A DNA stretch of 37,446 nt from Symbiodinium natans (Eukaryota; Sar; Dinophyceae; Suessiales; Symbiodiniaceae). The notes beneath the pieces are model-generated. The model had not been told where the DNA came from. It was given only the letters and a program-made list of their open reading frames with translations, and made no database searches. Each line of letters opens with the position of its first letter. The stretch's first letter is position 1. The translations under genes were made by a program, and so were the position numbers. Shown here in pieces: positions 1 through 8,654 of the stretch. Where the stretch lies: positions 345,001-382,446 of the forward strand of contig CAJNDS010002518.1 in assembly GCA_905221605.1 (NCBI GenBank), given 5' to 3'.

Positions 1-2
1 CC

Positions 3-118
3 AAAGACAAAAACCAAGCAAGAGAGGCTCCGAGCTGCCTTAGCGCCCTATGGGCAGCTTTGTGCGCCATGCTGGAGGACGACGATACCATCGAAGAAGG
101 CGCCCTCTCCCACCCTAA
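3..118 (+). CDS. partial exon candidate at window edge, unknown protein
   Basis: An open frame enters from the left edge and reads about 38 codons, ending in an acidic stretch (LEDDDTIEEGALSH) just before a CCCTAAA array begins. No family is recognised. The character (GC-rich third positions, acidic run, abrupt change to telomere-like repeats) matches the better supported exons of this window, so I infer the 3' end of an exon followed by a repeat-bearing intron. The true donor and upstream part are not visible. Confidence 0.28.
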
Positions 119-186
119 ACCCTAAACCCTAATCCCCAAACCCTAAACCCTAAACCCTAAACCCTAAACCCTAAACCCTAAACCCT
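113..186 (-). repeat. interstitial telomere-like array (CCCTAAA)
   Basis: About ten near-perfect CCCTAAA units with one variant (AATCCCC). It is the C-rich orientation on the plus strand. It is internal to transcribed-looking sequence, not a chromosome end, because unique sequence lies on both sides. Confidence 0.95.
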
Positions 187-303
187 GAATGTGACTGAGG
201 GTTGAGACTTGAGAGACTTCGGAATATCGGGCTTAGACGATGTCTTGGGCCGCAGGTCGTGCCTTAGAACTTCAAGCCCTGAGGCCCCTAGACTTAAGCC
301 CGG

Positions 304-462
304 CTCCGAATGTATGTGTATGTGTGTGTGTGTGTGCATGTGTATGTGTGTATATGTATGTCTATGTATGTCTATGTATGCATATGTATGTCTATGTCTA
401 TCTATGTATGTCTGTATGTATGTATGTATCTATGTATGCATGCATGTATGTATGTATGCAAG
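304..462 (+). repeat. GT/TATG microsatellite
   Basis: Starts as (GT)n, grades into TATG/TCTATG units and back to TATGTATG. The Cys/Val/Tyr-rich reading frames across it are repeat artefacts. Confidence 0.95.
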
Positions 463-865
463 TGAGAGAGCTCTGTTGGGTATGTTTGGCGTTTCGGCTT
501 GCCTTTATTGCATACAACTAGACTACTTTATTTTTTGATTGAGTTATTGCTTCGATTCGTTAAATGAATGAATGACTTCAAACCAGGAAAATCGATACAG
601 CAATTAGAATGGTTTAAAGGATATTTTTACACACATATTAACTGGTTTAAATCCGATTATTTCGGGGCAATGAAACTAGCCAAAAACACTCGCTGACACT
701 GCAATGTCTCCAAAGTATGTGAAGCTACCCTCAGGTCAGTAGCTTGCTATGCCAAGTGGAGCCATCCTACAATTACAGCTTGTCACATTAGACATTTGTC
801 ATGTTGCTTTATATACTTTGCATCGAGGAGACAATGAATCCCTTGACGTGGCTGATCGAATGTGT
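463..865. other. no recognisable feature
   Basis: Moderately AT-rich unique sequence. I see no convincing exon, repeat or RNA here. Confidence 0.6.
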
Positions 866-1035
866 GGTATGACCTGGCTGGAATACGAAACAAGTCCCAA
901 CTGATGCTCATGATGCTCGACGGCCCTCCAACTAAGCAGAAGCAGTTGGCTGCTGATTTTCATGGTGCTCGGTGGTGGGGCCGAGGAATATGAAACCAGT
1001 CACAACTGATGCCTATGATCCCCCATCATGCCGGT
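866..1035 (+). repeat. outlying copy of the ~105-bp GATGCTCATGATGCTCG satellite
   Basis: Shares the signature blocks CGAAACAAGTC, CAACTGATGCTCATGATGCT, GCAGTTGGC and CCCCCATCATGCCGG with the satellite at 2970-4060, about 2 kb away. It is a single diverged copy and a half with no telomere-like sequence in between. Confidence 0.8.
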
Positions 1036-1106
1036 CTGAAACGATTTCTTATACTTGCAACTTTTCATGAGTAAAGCCTCTACTAAGATAGATGATTGTT
1101 CAATGT

Positions 1107-1109
1107 CCC

Positions 1110-1140
<31 letters not shown>
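1107..1140 (+). repeat. poly-C tract
   Basis: Uninterrupted run of more than 30 C. Similar G runs occur near 20728, 26690 and 28687. Length is unreliable in assemblies. Confidence 0.9.
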
Positions 1141-1141
<1 letters not shown>

Positions 1142-1525
1142 CCACCCGCCCCCAATTACAATTGACCAAATTACCCCCTTGGCTTGTTCAGCTCGAGCAA
1201 TTTGAGAAGTTAAACAAATTATTCCTAGCTATGAGGAAGAGGATTTTCTCCTTTATAAACCTAAGGAACTATTCATGATTGTTTTTCCTTCTTGTGGTTT
1301 TGAGTACTAAGTTCTAAGGGAAGTATAGTAACAATATAGTGAAGGAGGCAGGCTCATCCATTTCAATAGTTACGGTCAAAGAACAAAAAGCAGAGTCTCA
1401 TAGTTCTACAAGTCTGCCCCTCAGAGTAAGTAGTATGGTGAGTAAGGCTTTTACATGGCAACCTTGGTGTCAAGCCTGCAACTTCACGACGCAGACGTGG
1501 GGTACAGGGAGGGGGGCACAAAAGA

Positions 1526-1560
1526 AATATATATATATATATATATATTTTTTTTATGTT

Positions 1561-1592
<32 letters not shown>
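1526..1592 (+). repeat. TA then TATGTA microsatellite
   Basis: (TA)n of about 20 nt, a T8 run, then TATGTA units. AT-rich microsatellites of this type recur near 8452, 13647, 19196, 24960, 25799 and 35787. Confidence 0.9.
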
Positions 1593-1860
1593 ATATGCAT
1601 TATCAGGAATACGATCATACAAATAGCAATAATTTCAACGCACAGTCTTTTGATTGTGACGCTTCTGGGGCTCCTGCGCAGACCGGGATTCCAAGCTCCT
1701 GCCCGTGGTTCAGAGACTGAACGCCGCGGAGGCCCGTCCAGCAAAACACAGCTGAGGCGGAGGCATTCAGGCAGCAGGATGCACCGGAGACAGCGTGAGT
1801 GACTTACGGAAGGATGAGAAATCCGGAACCTTGAGCCCTAAACTGCACCCTGAACTGTAG

Positions 1861-2021
1861 ACCTGAAGCCCCTTGTGAAGGTGGAGAACCTGGAAAGCAT
1901 GCGGATCCACTTGCACGATTGCCCTGGTGATCCGAGCGCAGCGGAACACAGCATCGACTGGGCGCCTCTGGAAAGATTGTTGAGCCGGGGCCTCCGATTT
2001 AAGGCCACTTTAGGTTGGGAT
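1861..2021 (+). CDS. exon candidate, unknown protein, followed by inverted-repeat intron
   Basis: After an acceptor-like CTGTAG the frame reads about 53 codons beginning DLKPLVKVENLESM and containing SIDWAPLERLLSRGLRF. It has mixed polar/hydrophobic spacing and C/G-rich third positions like real coding sequence. The frame runs to GGT TGG GAT and then GTTCCCC, a possible GT donor lying inside the left terminal inverted repeat of the element at 2017-2118. No family is recognised. The next exon could not be placed; candidate acceptors exist at 2127, 2152 and 2171. Confidence 0.45.
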
Positions 2022-2118
2022 GTTCCCCCCTATACTGAGAGTCCCGAATAGGGATTCTAGTCCCTATTAAGGAATAGGGGTACCGTAATCCCTCTCTTCG
2101 TCTAAGGGGGAACATTCC
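2017..2118. mobile_element. 102-bp MITE/introner-like element with 13-bp inverted repeats
   Basis: Left end GGGATGTTCCCCC (2017-2029) and right end GGGGGAACATTCC (2106-2118) are inverted repeats with one mismatch. The interior carries GTCCC, AATAGGG and GGGGTACC blocks resembling the other short elements (7209, 15216, 25939, 26228, 32356, 34914). There is no coding capacity. It directly follows an exon candidate, so it may be most of an intron. Confidence 0.7.
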
Positions 2119-2127
2119 TACCTGCAG

Positions 2128-2965
2128 GTTTTGCGTTGTTAGGGTCCAGGTACTTGCCCTAAGGGTTCAGGTTTCAGCTCGAAGGCAGGTTTCTTCTGCG
2201 TCCGGATCTTTGGTGTATGACACTGAGTCGCGCTATTTGCCTCTTTGGGTGGTGGTCTCACGAAGAGCGTCTTTTTTCGTGTTTGGCCATGTTTGGCGCC
2301 TTGAGTTGCGCGAGGCGCCTTTCAGCAGTTCGGAGTGTCAAATGTGCCTTTCAGTGGGGACGCCTCGGGCACCCTTATAAACCCTCAACCCTAAAACCTA
2401 TACCCTAAGCAGGGCCTCTCTGGCTGCCGGTCTAAGGTTTGCGCCCGCTGCTGTTCAGACTCTTGCGTGAGAAGACGTCCAAGGCACGGACACATACTCA
2501 AAGGCTCAGTGTATGCGGCGACGCCACAGACTACTGCAATTGCAGATGTGCGAGGCCAACGGCGCGCGCCATCCTGAGCTGACTTGTTGCATTTTCGGGG
2601 TGACTTCTGAAAGCAAAAGGGGGGCAATGACATCTTTATGCACAGTTGCGTTTATGCATGCGTTCCCATGCATGTCGAAATGCCGATCGCCATCCTGAAG
2701 CTGCGTGGAGTCTTTGACTGCATCATACTCGTAGGCCTCAAGGCCCACTTGCTTCTTTCTGTGCCAGCCCACAAGAATGATTGCGAGGGCCCACATGGGG
2801 TGCATTCCAACAGGACGCTTTGGATATCAGCTGATTGCCATTCTGCATGTAGGAGTCCCCGCGGAAATGATTGCAAAGGGCTGTAACACGCCGGCATGGC
2901 CAGGCAAGAGATGACAGAGAAAACGGCGGAACAAGTAAAGCCCAATCAAGCCAGGAAAGGTTGAA
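2128..2965. other. unassigned unique sequence
   Basis: Contains a short CCCTAAA-like stretch at 2380-2405 and several overlapping short frames on both strands, none with convincing protein character. The same bases give frames of 60-110 codons in up to four registers, so I call none. Confidence 0.5.
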
Positions 2966-2969
2966 GAGG

Positions 2970-4065
2970 TGGGGGCTGATGTTCATGATGTTGGCTTGCA
3001 GGCAGTCGAACCCGCAGGTGCTGATGTTCATGATGCTGGGAGTTCGGCACGCGGGCAGCGGAAACAACGTTCATCGGATGTCTGTGAAGTGGTTGGTGCA
3101 ACCCCCTAGGACCTAGGACCTCATATTTCAGCATGCTGATACTCATGATGCTCGCCGTTCTTTGCCTGGAAAGCCGAAGCGCGCGGCAGCTGAGACAGCT
3201 GGGAGTTGACGTTTTATGACATTCGCCCGTGCGGCTTGTTACTGGGAATGCCAAGCAAGTCCCAGCTGGCCTGAAAGTAGTTGCCAGCTGATAAGCTGAT
3301 GTCTTGCCAGTCTTGCCGGGCAGAAGCAGCAAATGGCAGGATTCTCGTGCTGATCGCTTGAGGCCAACGAAATCTGATTGATGCTTTTGATGCTCGCAGG
3401 TCCTGCCGGGCAAGCCGAAGCAGTTGGCAGCGCTGATATGAAACACGTCACAACTGATGCTTATGATCCCCCATCATGCCGGGAGTTGTTGGTAGCTGAT
3501 GCTCAGAATGCTCGTTGGTATAGCCCATGATGCTCGTTGGTGTAGCCCAAAACTTCGAAACAAGTCACAACTGATGCTCATGATGCGCGCCGGTCCTGCC
3601 GGGGAAGCCGAAGCGGTTGGCAGCTGATGCTCCTGATGCTCGTTTGTGTCGCCCAGGGATACGAAACAAGTCAAAACTGATGCCGATGATGCCCCATAAT
3701 GCCGGAAACAGTTCTGATGCTGATGATGCTCACTGGTCCTGCCGGGCCAGCCGAGGCAGTTGGCAGCTGATGCTGGTGATGCTCGTTGGTGTGCCCAGGA
3801 ATGCGAAACAAGTCCCAACTGATGCTCATGATGCTCGATGGTCTTGCCGGGCAAGCCGAAGCAGTTGGCAGCTGATGCTCATGATGCTCGTTGGTGTGGC
3901 CTGGGAATACCAACTGATGCTCATGATGCGCGTTGGTGTATGCCGACCCTCCGCAGCTGACAACCCAAAGTTGCCCCGGAGCTGATGCCCATGATGCCCC
4001 GCCAGGCCGAGGTGCAGCAGGCAGCCAATGCTCCTGATGCTTGCCACCAGATGATGCCACTGCTC
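2970..4065 (+). repeat. degenerate ~105-bp tandem satellite
   Basis: The signature CTGATGCTCATGATGCTCG is repeated about twenty times in two alternating contexts: one followed by a TGCCGGGCAAGCCGAAGCAGTTGGCA-type block, the other by GTTGGTGTAGCCCAGGAA then CGAAACAAGTC. Starts of the second context (near 3439, 3556, 3662, 3804, 3905) give a composite unit of about 105 bp with indels. The left part (2970-3480) is more diverged. His/Ser-rich frames on the minus strand across it are repeat shadows. Confidence 0.85.
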
Positions 4066-4650
4066 GCGCACATCAGTGCAGGAGGGAGTGATTAATTACT
4101 TCTGCCGGTCTCCATCCGCCTGAGCTGCCAAGATGTTGAGAGATAACTCTCATGGCCCGAGCAAGCAGCCCCAAACTGGGTCTGTACTTGCAATCCTTTT
4201 GGGATCTCCTCCGACTCCAGCTCCGGTACAGAAACCCAAGATTTTGGCATGTTTCCCCTCGCGTAAGGGTCGGGTGGCCGAAAGGCCTTTGGCCTACTCA
4301 TGACTTCGTCCCTAGGACTACTACCTGCAAAAGCCCTAGATTCCTCAAAGCGTCAAACCAACGCAACGCCTGTCTCTAGGAACCCCGAGCCCCGAGAACT
4401 TCTCGCTCCAAGCAGGTCCGGACCCAGCCGTCGTCCGATTGGGCCCAGGCGCTGTTACAAAAGAGAGTTTGGAATAGGGCCCTCAGGAACGGAGGCGAAT
4501 CGAAAGTTGAAATCATGGAGTTGCAACACCGTCAGCTCTTACAGGGGCAGTAGCCTGGACCCTTGTGACTTAATGCCTGCCGCCTGACATGCCCTGAACA
4601 TGCCCAAGCCCTGAACCTACGCCCGAAACCGCCGGCTTCATGCCAGGCAG
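4066..4650. other. no convincing feature
   Basis: GC-balanced unique DNA with short conflicting frames on both strands. The end is C-rich and pyrimidine-rich just before the microexon candidate at 4651. Confidence 0.5.
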
Positions 4651-4685
4651 GGTCCAGCGGCCGAGGCAGAGCAGGACCACAAGAT
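4651..4685 (+). CDS. microexon candidate (35 nt)
   Basis: CAGGCAG| acceptor, then a frame reading GPAAEAEQDHK, then AGAT|GTAAGC, a near-consensus GT donor. It is followed within 50 bp by a TTTAGGG array, as are other exon candidates here. Too short to name. Confidence 0.25.
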
Positions 4686-4734
4686 GTAAGCCCGCATGAT
4701 AGGACGAAAGGTTCAAGTCATCGGCCTCTAAGGC

Positions 4735-4785
4735 CCTTAGGGTTTAGGGTTTAGGGTTTAGGGTTTAGGGTTTATGGTTTACGGT
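4735..4785 (+). repeat. interstitial telomere-like array (TTTAGGG)
   Basis: Five perfect TTTAGGG units then two variants (TTTATGG, TTTACGG). Confidence 0.95.
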
Positions 4786-5042
4786 TCAATGGGACCCCTC
4801 ACGCACACTTCGGAGTCTTCGGCGGGTTGGACTTACAAAGAGTGCTCCGGAAGAGTGGCCGAAGAAAGCCATATTGGCTCCATGCACCTCTCATGGCCGG
4901 ACCGAAGGAGTTCGAATTCTGGTCTCCTAAGTCTCTTTGAGCCAAGACAAGACATGACATCACATGACTTCAGACCGTCCTAACTTTCTCGGTTTTTTCG
5001 CGGTTTCCTGTTCTAGGCTCAGCCCTAAACCCCAGTGTCGTC

Positions 5043-5529
5043 ATGCCAAAGAGCACGGCAAAGGATGTCGGGCCGCTTCCGATTACGCGTGTGAGGCTGC
5101 GAACTGGCGGCAAACCGTTCGATTGCTCACGGGAAAGGCACCCTGTGCTGTTTTACAGTGAGCCACAGCATGAGCCTTGGCGAATCGAGATGCAAACGTA
5201 CACAGTTTCTGCCAGTTTCTGCTGCGATCGTGGACAGCAACCCGCCAGTGATACCTCCAGCCAAGGAACTGCTGGCGCCTTGGCCAGCACGGACGCGCTG
5301 GCAGTTGCGTGATGGCAGCCTAGCCAGACTCTACGGCAACAGAGGGTTCCTCGCAATCCGTGCCGTGCCGAATTCGGACAGCACCATGAACGTTGAGCTG
5401 CCCTTGGGCGAGTACCTTTCCGAGATTGGCAAGGACCTTGTAATGACACACTGCATGACTCTTCTGTGTTGTTTGTGCAAGACGCCTTGCCATCGCCTTG
5501 CCTGTTGCGCCCAACTCATGCTAAGCTGA
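5043..5529 (+). CDS. coding-like segment in two overlapping frames, unknown protein
   Basis: Two plus-strand frames hand over to each other. From ATG 5043 the first reads MPKSTAKDVGPLPITRVRL and stays protein-like to about 5210 (HPVLFYSEPQHEPWRIEM). The second is convincing from about 5220 to 5445 (ELLAPWPARTRWQLRDGSL, then NVELPLGEYLSEIGKDL). A small intron or a frameshift near 5190-5225 would join them. I recognise no family. The Cys-rich end of the second frame (after 5450) looks like read-through into an intron or 3' UTR. Minus-strand frames here are shadows. Confidence 0.4.
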
Positions 5530-6445
5530 CCGGAGTATAGAACTTCCCCCTTTGAGAGCCGAAGGAATCCTGCAACAACCTTCTGTTGACAATGCCGGCT
5601 ACGTTGCTGCGAGCAGGAACGGTTAAACTCTAAAAGCAAAGATTGCAGTTACAATGGCGTTGCAGTTACAATGGCTAATTAGTTTTCAAATGTTTTCAGG
5701 CAGCAGATTCAGTGGCCTTCGATTCGCACCCATCAAAAGAGCGTCATGATCTTAAACATCTAGTCCAAGCATTATCACTTTTTAGTACATGAAAGTGCTC
5801 GTTCTCCAACGACATAGACTAGCGCAAGGATGAACGCCAAAACCACCACGAGAACGAATACAAAAGACGCGAAAACAAAGGATAACCAAAAACGGTATTA
5901 CCGGCGAGAATGAACACCAAGCAAACACCAAAAACGAACCCCAACAGCTTTTTGCGTTCGCCCCATTGCTGCTGAGTTTGACATTTTGTGTGGGAAGCCG
6001 GGCGCAGATGATGAGCATGACTCATGATATTTGTTGTACAAGACCCCGCTTTGAGTTCATTGAATACATGGAGTGCCTGTCGCGTCCCCCGAGTTCTTCA
6101 GGCAGCTCAACTTGAACTCATATCCAGATGTGCAGATACCCCATCTCCAAACTAAACATGAACATTTCTTCAAGGCTGTCCGATAATTTGGGATCGCAGT
6201 CATGCTGAGATGCAAAGCATCTAAAGCCCGGTTTTCTCAATGTACCTTAGTTTTGTGGGCACTGTTTTCTGTTTGCTGTTGATGAATCTGAAAGCCAGCC
6301 GTGCTTTTAGGGTGCCTACACAATGTCCAGCCACCCCGCAGGCATCTCACAGACCGCTGGAGCAGGAATAGCACAGCTAGCACAGGCATGCTGCATGAAG
6401 GGCGCGCAGCCATGAGCCAAATCAAAACGGAGGCTTAAGAAAGAC
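5530..6445. other. no convincing feature upstream of the JmjC gene
   Basis: AT-richer unique sequence. Short minus-strand frames near 5782-6025 are Phe/Cys-rich and out of character with the other coding DNA here. Earlier exons of the JmjC gene could lie here, but I could not identify them. Confidence 0.5.
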
Positions 6446-6460
6446 TTGGGATTCTTGCAG

Positions 6461-6931
6461 CGTGCCAGGACCCGCACACCTACATCTCCGAGATTCGCTT
6501 CCCCACGGGAGAGGGACGACGAGGAAGCCGACGAGTCCAAGCACTCCGAGCTTCTGGAGGATGTCGGCCCAGGCTTGCCACTGCTCAGCTTACCCCGCGA
6601 TGGTGGTGTGTATGCCTACATCCGACACCAAGGATCCCCTGCTCCTGAGGAGCATGAGATCCATGGTGATCCATCCCATGCACGGTGGTCACCCTTGTTC
6701 CGGTGGTTTCTATGTGGCGGTGCAGGCTCGGGGCTCGGCTGCCATCAAGACCCCAACTCGACCATGTTTTGGAACGCGTGCATCGTGGGGAAGAAGCGCT
6801 GGTGCATCTTTCCCCCCTCCACACCGGAGTCTCTGCTGGTCTCCCAGACCCTGGGCCAGCCCTTCCTTCCTGGCTCGGATCAGACTCCCGAGTATCACCC
6901 CTCAGCTTCGGCAAAGGCCTGGTTTGAGCAG
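6461..6931 (+). CDS. JmjC-domain protein, exon with HxD metal-binding motif
   Basis: Part of a Fe(II)/2-oxoglutarate-dependent JmjC oxygenase of the JMJD6-like group, whose members hydroxylate or demethylate protein residues in the nucleus. What is seen: LLEDVG, then FRWFLCGGAGSGLGCHQDP with the HxD iron pair His-Gln-Asp, then a WNACIVGKKRWCIFPP block that fits the family pattern W-N-x3-G-x-K-x-W-x2-FPP. The exon probably begins after TTCTTGCAG (6460), although a +2 frame there also reads protein-like for about 15 codons, so the 5' border is uncertain. It ends AWFEQ before GCGCAG, a GC donor. The distal His is in exon 3. Residues between LLEDVG and FRWF align poorly and may hide another intron. 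Confidence 0.8.
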
Positions 6932-7093
6932 GCGCAGCCGTGGCCCACAAAATCTTATAAATCTTCACGGCTAGACTGGGCCTTGTAGCCCTCCATCACA
7001 CCCCTTGAACATCCTTTGAACCCTCAGCCCTAAATCCTAAACACCCTAAACCCTTACACCCTAAGCCCTTGACCCTATCCTCTGTAAAACCAG
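6932..7093 (+). other. intron 1 of the JmjC gene carrying degenerate telomere-like repeats
   Basis: Begins GCGCAG and ends AAACCAG; both borders carry CAGG. The middle (7015-7075) is a string of degenerate CCCTAAA units. Removing it joins WFEQ to EYPRVRAL in phase, matching the WF...YPR stretch seen in JMJD6-like proteins. Confidence 0.65.
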
Positions 7094-7208
7094 GAGTACC
7101 CGCGGGTGCGCGCCCTGCACTGCAACGCTCAGCTCGCGGGCACGGCTGCCGGGATCGGTATGGTGGAGTTCACTCAATCCGAGGGAGAGGTCGTCGTGTG
7201 CCCAGCAG
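7094..7208 (+). CDS. JmjC-domain protein, second exon
   Basis: Reads EYPRVRALHCNAQLAG, then GMVEFTQSEGEVVVCPAG. The GE-x-V-x-V/C-P-x-G motif is the strand before the third metal ligand of JmjC folds. It ends one base into a Gly codon (GCA G|GC). The phase fits both the preceding exon and the WWH exon. The 115-nt exon has no in-frame stop. Confidence 0.8.
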
Positions 7209-7313
7209 GCTGAAGCTCAAGATATGGGTTTAGGGGTACCCTTGTATTGGGGTCCCTTTGAGGGGATTCTATTCTATTTGGGTGTATAAACAGGGGTACC
7301 CCCTATGGGTCAG
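7209..7313 (-). mobile_element. intron 2 of the JmjC gene = short dispersed element (introner-like)
   Basis: The 105-bp intron starts GCTGAAG and ends GGGTCAG. CAGGCTG occurs at both edges (7206-7212 and 7311-7317), a 7-bp direct repeat like a target-site duplication that supplies both splice sites. Read on the minus strand, the interior follows the same order of blocks as the elements at 26228, 34914 and 15216: CCCAAATAG, GAATCCCCT, GGGACCCCAATA, GGGTACCCC. Its ends also hold GGGGTACCC in inverted orientation. Confidence 0.7.
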
Positions 7314-7362
7314 GCTGGTGGCACATCGTCCTGGTCTTGGAGCCGTCGGTGACCTACACGGA
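7314..7362 (+). CDS. JmjC-domain protein, third exon (WWH)
   Basis: Completes Gly then reads WWHIVLVLEPSVTYTE. The His of WWH is the third iron ligand, and the following strand with VTYTE(N) corresponds to the family's xAxTQN. I place the donor at GA|GATCCC (a GA donor) because the next piece then restores E-N; the frame is also open straight through, so an unspliced reading cannot be excluded. Confidence 0.75.
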
Positions 7363-7485
7363 GATCCCGGGATGCCTAGTGCTGCCTTTGCTCCTTCTTT
7401 TCGAAATCAAGTTCCTTACGTCTTTAAACACGAAATTCTTGGGGCACCCTCGCCTTGCTTTGGGGAAAAGCATCGGGAAACCGAG

Positions 7486-7672
7486 GAACTGGCTGGCTCA
7501 TCGGGACGTCGGGTCAGCGCTTGGGCTGCTGGAATCTTCACCCTGGCAGCGTCAGGCCCAGATACTCTGGCGCTCCCTTCCTTGGCATCTGCGGCTGCGT
7601 GCCTTCTTTGGGCACAGCCTCTTCAGACTCGAGGCGGTTGCAAAGATGGTGAGAGAGAAGCGGGCTTCTTGA
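7486..7672 (+). CDS. JmjC-domain protein, C-terminal exon
   Basis: After ACCGAG| the frame reads NWLAHRDVGSALGLL, then a Trp/Arg/Leu-rich helical tail ending REKRAS and a TGA at 7670. NWLAHRDV-x-ALGLL parallels the short helix after the TQN strand in JMJD6-like proteins. The putative intron 7363-7485 is 123 nt, divisible by three and stop-free, so retention would insert 41 residues. The tail beyond LGLL is not recognised, and further exons after an internal donor are possible. Confidence 0.6.
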
Positions 7673-7768
7673 GTCGATATGGGGTTACCCGCCCCGCCCT
7701 GGTCTTCGGAATCTCCGCCCAACCCAGCCGAGCACCTCAACTTGAACATCTTGCGCCTCACTTAGAAG

Positions 7769-7945
7769 TTGGAGATCCTGAAACTGAAACACAAAGCTGT
7801 GCGTCCGCGTTGGCCCCTGCTTCTGCCGGCATATCCCTGCGCCAGCCTGCGCCCTGGGCTGCAGAGCACTGGGAGGCATCGACTTCAGCACGCCTCGGCT
7901 CCAGGCAAAAGAAGTGGCGAGTTGCGAAAAACGGGCTCCCTACGG
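7769..7945 (+). CDS. exon candidate, Ala/Ser-rich, unknown
   Basis: Following TTAGAAG| a frame reads GDPETETQSCASALAPASAG and continues to SRQKKWRVAKNG. An alternative frame (LEILKLKHKAV...) is also open, so the assignment is weak. It lies just 3' of the JmjC tail and could be a further exon of that gene or an unrelated one. The sequence after 7950 decays into C-rich telomere-like DNA. Confidence 0.25.
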
Positions 7946-8084
7946 CCCCCAACCGGTCAAACCCCGAACCGCCTTCAAGCCTGAAACCCCGAGCCCTCCA
8001 TCATCCCAAACCTACCCTGAGCTGCCCAAGCCTGCATAAACTCCAGACACGCCAAACCCGAAAGTCCTGACTTCATAGTGGACC

Positions 8085-8258
8085 CGAATAAACCCTAAAC
8101 ACCCTAAAGCCTATAAACTCCCTAAGCCCTAAACTCCCCAAACCCTAAACTCCCTGAACTCCCTAAACCCTAAACTCCCAAACTCCCTAAACTCCCTAAG
8201 CCCCCTAAACTCCCTAAACCCCTAAACCCCCGAAACCCCCTAAACCCCCTAAACCCTA
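8085..8258 (-). repeat. degenerate CCCTAAA/CTCCCTAAA array
   Basis: About twenty imperfect units alternating CCCTAAA and CCCTAAACT. It is more degenerate than most arrays of the window. Confidence 0.9.
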
Positions 8259-8265
8259 GACTGAG

Positions 8266-8331
8266 ACATCTGCGCCTCCGAGGAGGAAGCCAAGGCCTGG
8301 CGCGAGTGGAAGCTGGCTGCGCAGGCTAGTG
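8266..8331 (+). CDS. exon candidate between repeats
   Basis: ACTGAG| then ICASEEEAKAWREWKLAAQ and S, then G|GTGTGG donor. It is a charged amphipathic segment with strongly GC-biased third positions, wedged between a telomere-like array and unique sequence. Parent gene unknown. Confidence 0.4.
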
Positions 8332-8450
8332 GTGTGGGCTGAGGGTTTTGCAGGGCTGAGACACATGTCTTGTATATATTTAATGGCTACCGCCAGTGCC
8401 GCCGACCCCCTCCAAGGGGGGCCAAGGCACTGTGGGCTCCGGCCGCGGAT

Positions 8451-8477
8451 TATGTATATATATATATATAGATATAT
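8451..8477. repeat. TA microsatellite
   Basis: TATGTATATATATATATA-type run of about 25 bp. Confidence 0.9.
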
Positions 8478-8564
8478 GCGCAGGGCTTGGTCAGGTTGTA
8501 GAGTTCAGGGGGGCGAAACATGGAGCCCTGATGCGCAGGGAGTTGGGGCTAAACCCCAAATCTA

Positions 8565-8636
8565 AAACCGCAAACCGCAAACCCGAAACCCGCAACCCTG
8601 AAACCCCAAACCCCCAAACCCTAAACCCCCGTAACC
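8565..8636 (-). repeat. degenerate CCCTAAA/CCCGAAA stretch
   Basis: Imperfect AACCCTAAACC/AACCGCAAACC units immediately before the G-rich satellite. Confidence 0.75.
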
Positions 8637-8654
8637 AGGAGACTTGAACCTGAG

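Noticed and set aside
2946-4071. Overlapping His/Ser/Ala-rich frames on both strands
   Set aside because: Shadows of the 105-bp tandem satellite; all frames show the same periodic peptide.
4867-4882. AGCCATATTGGCTC, close to the dinoflagellate spliced-leader core AGCCATTTTGGCTC
   Set aside because: One mismatch inside the core, the following bases do not match, and no retro-copy or exon starts here. Probably chance; recorded because spliced-leader relics would mark reinserted mRNAs.
5782-6025. Phe/Cys-rich minus-strand frames
   Set aside because: Hydrophobic runs come from an A-rich plus strand; no start context, no conserved pattern.
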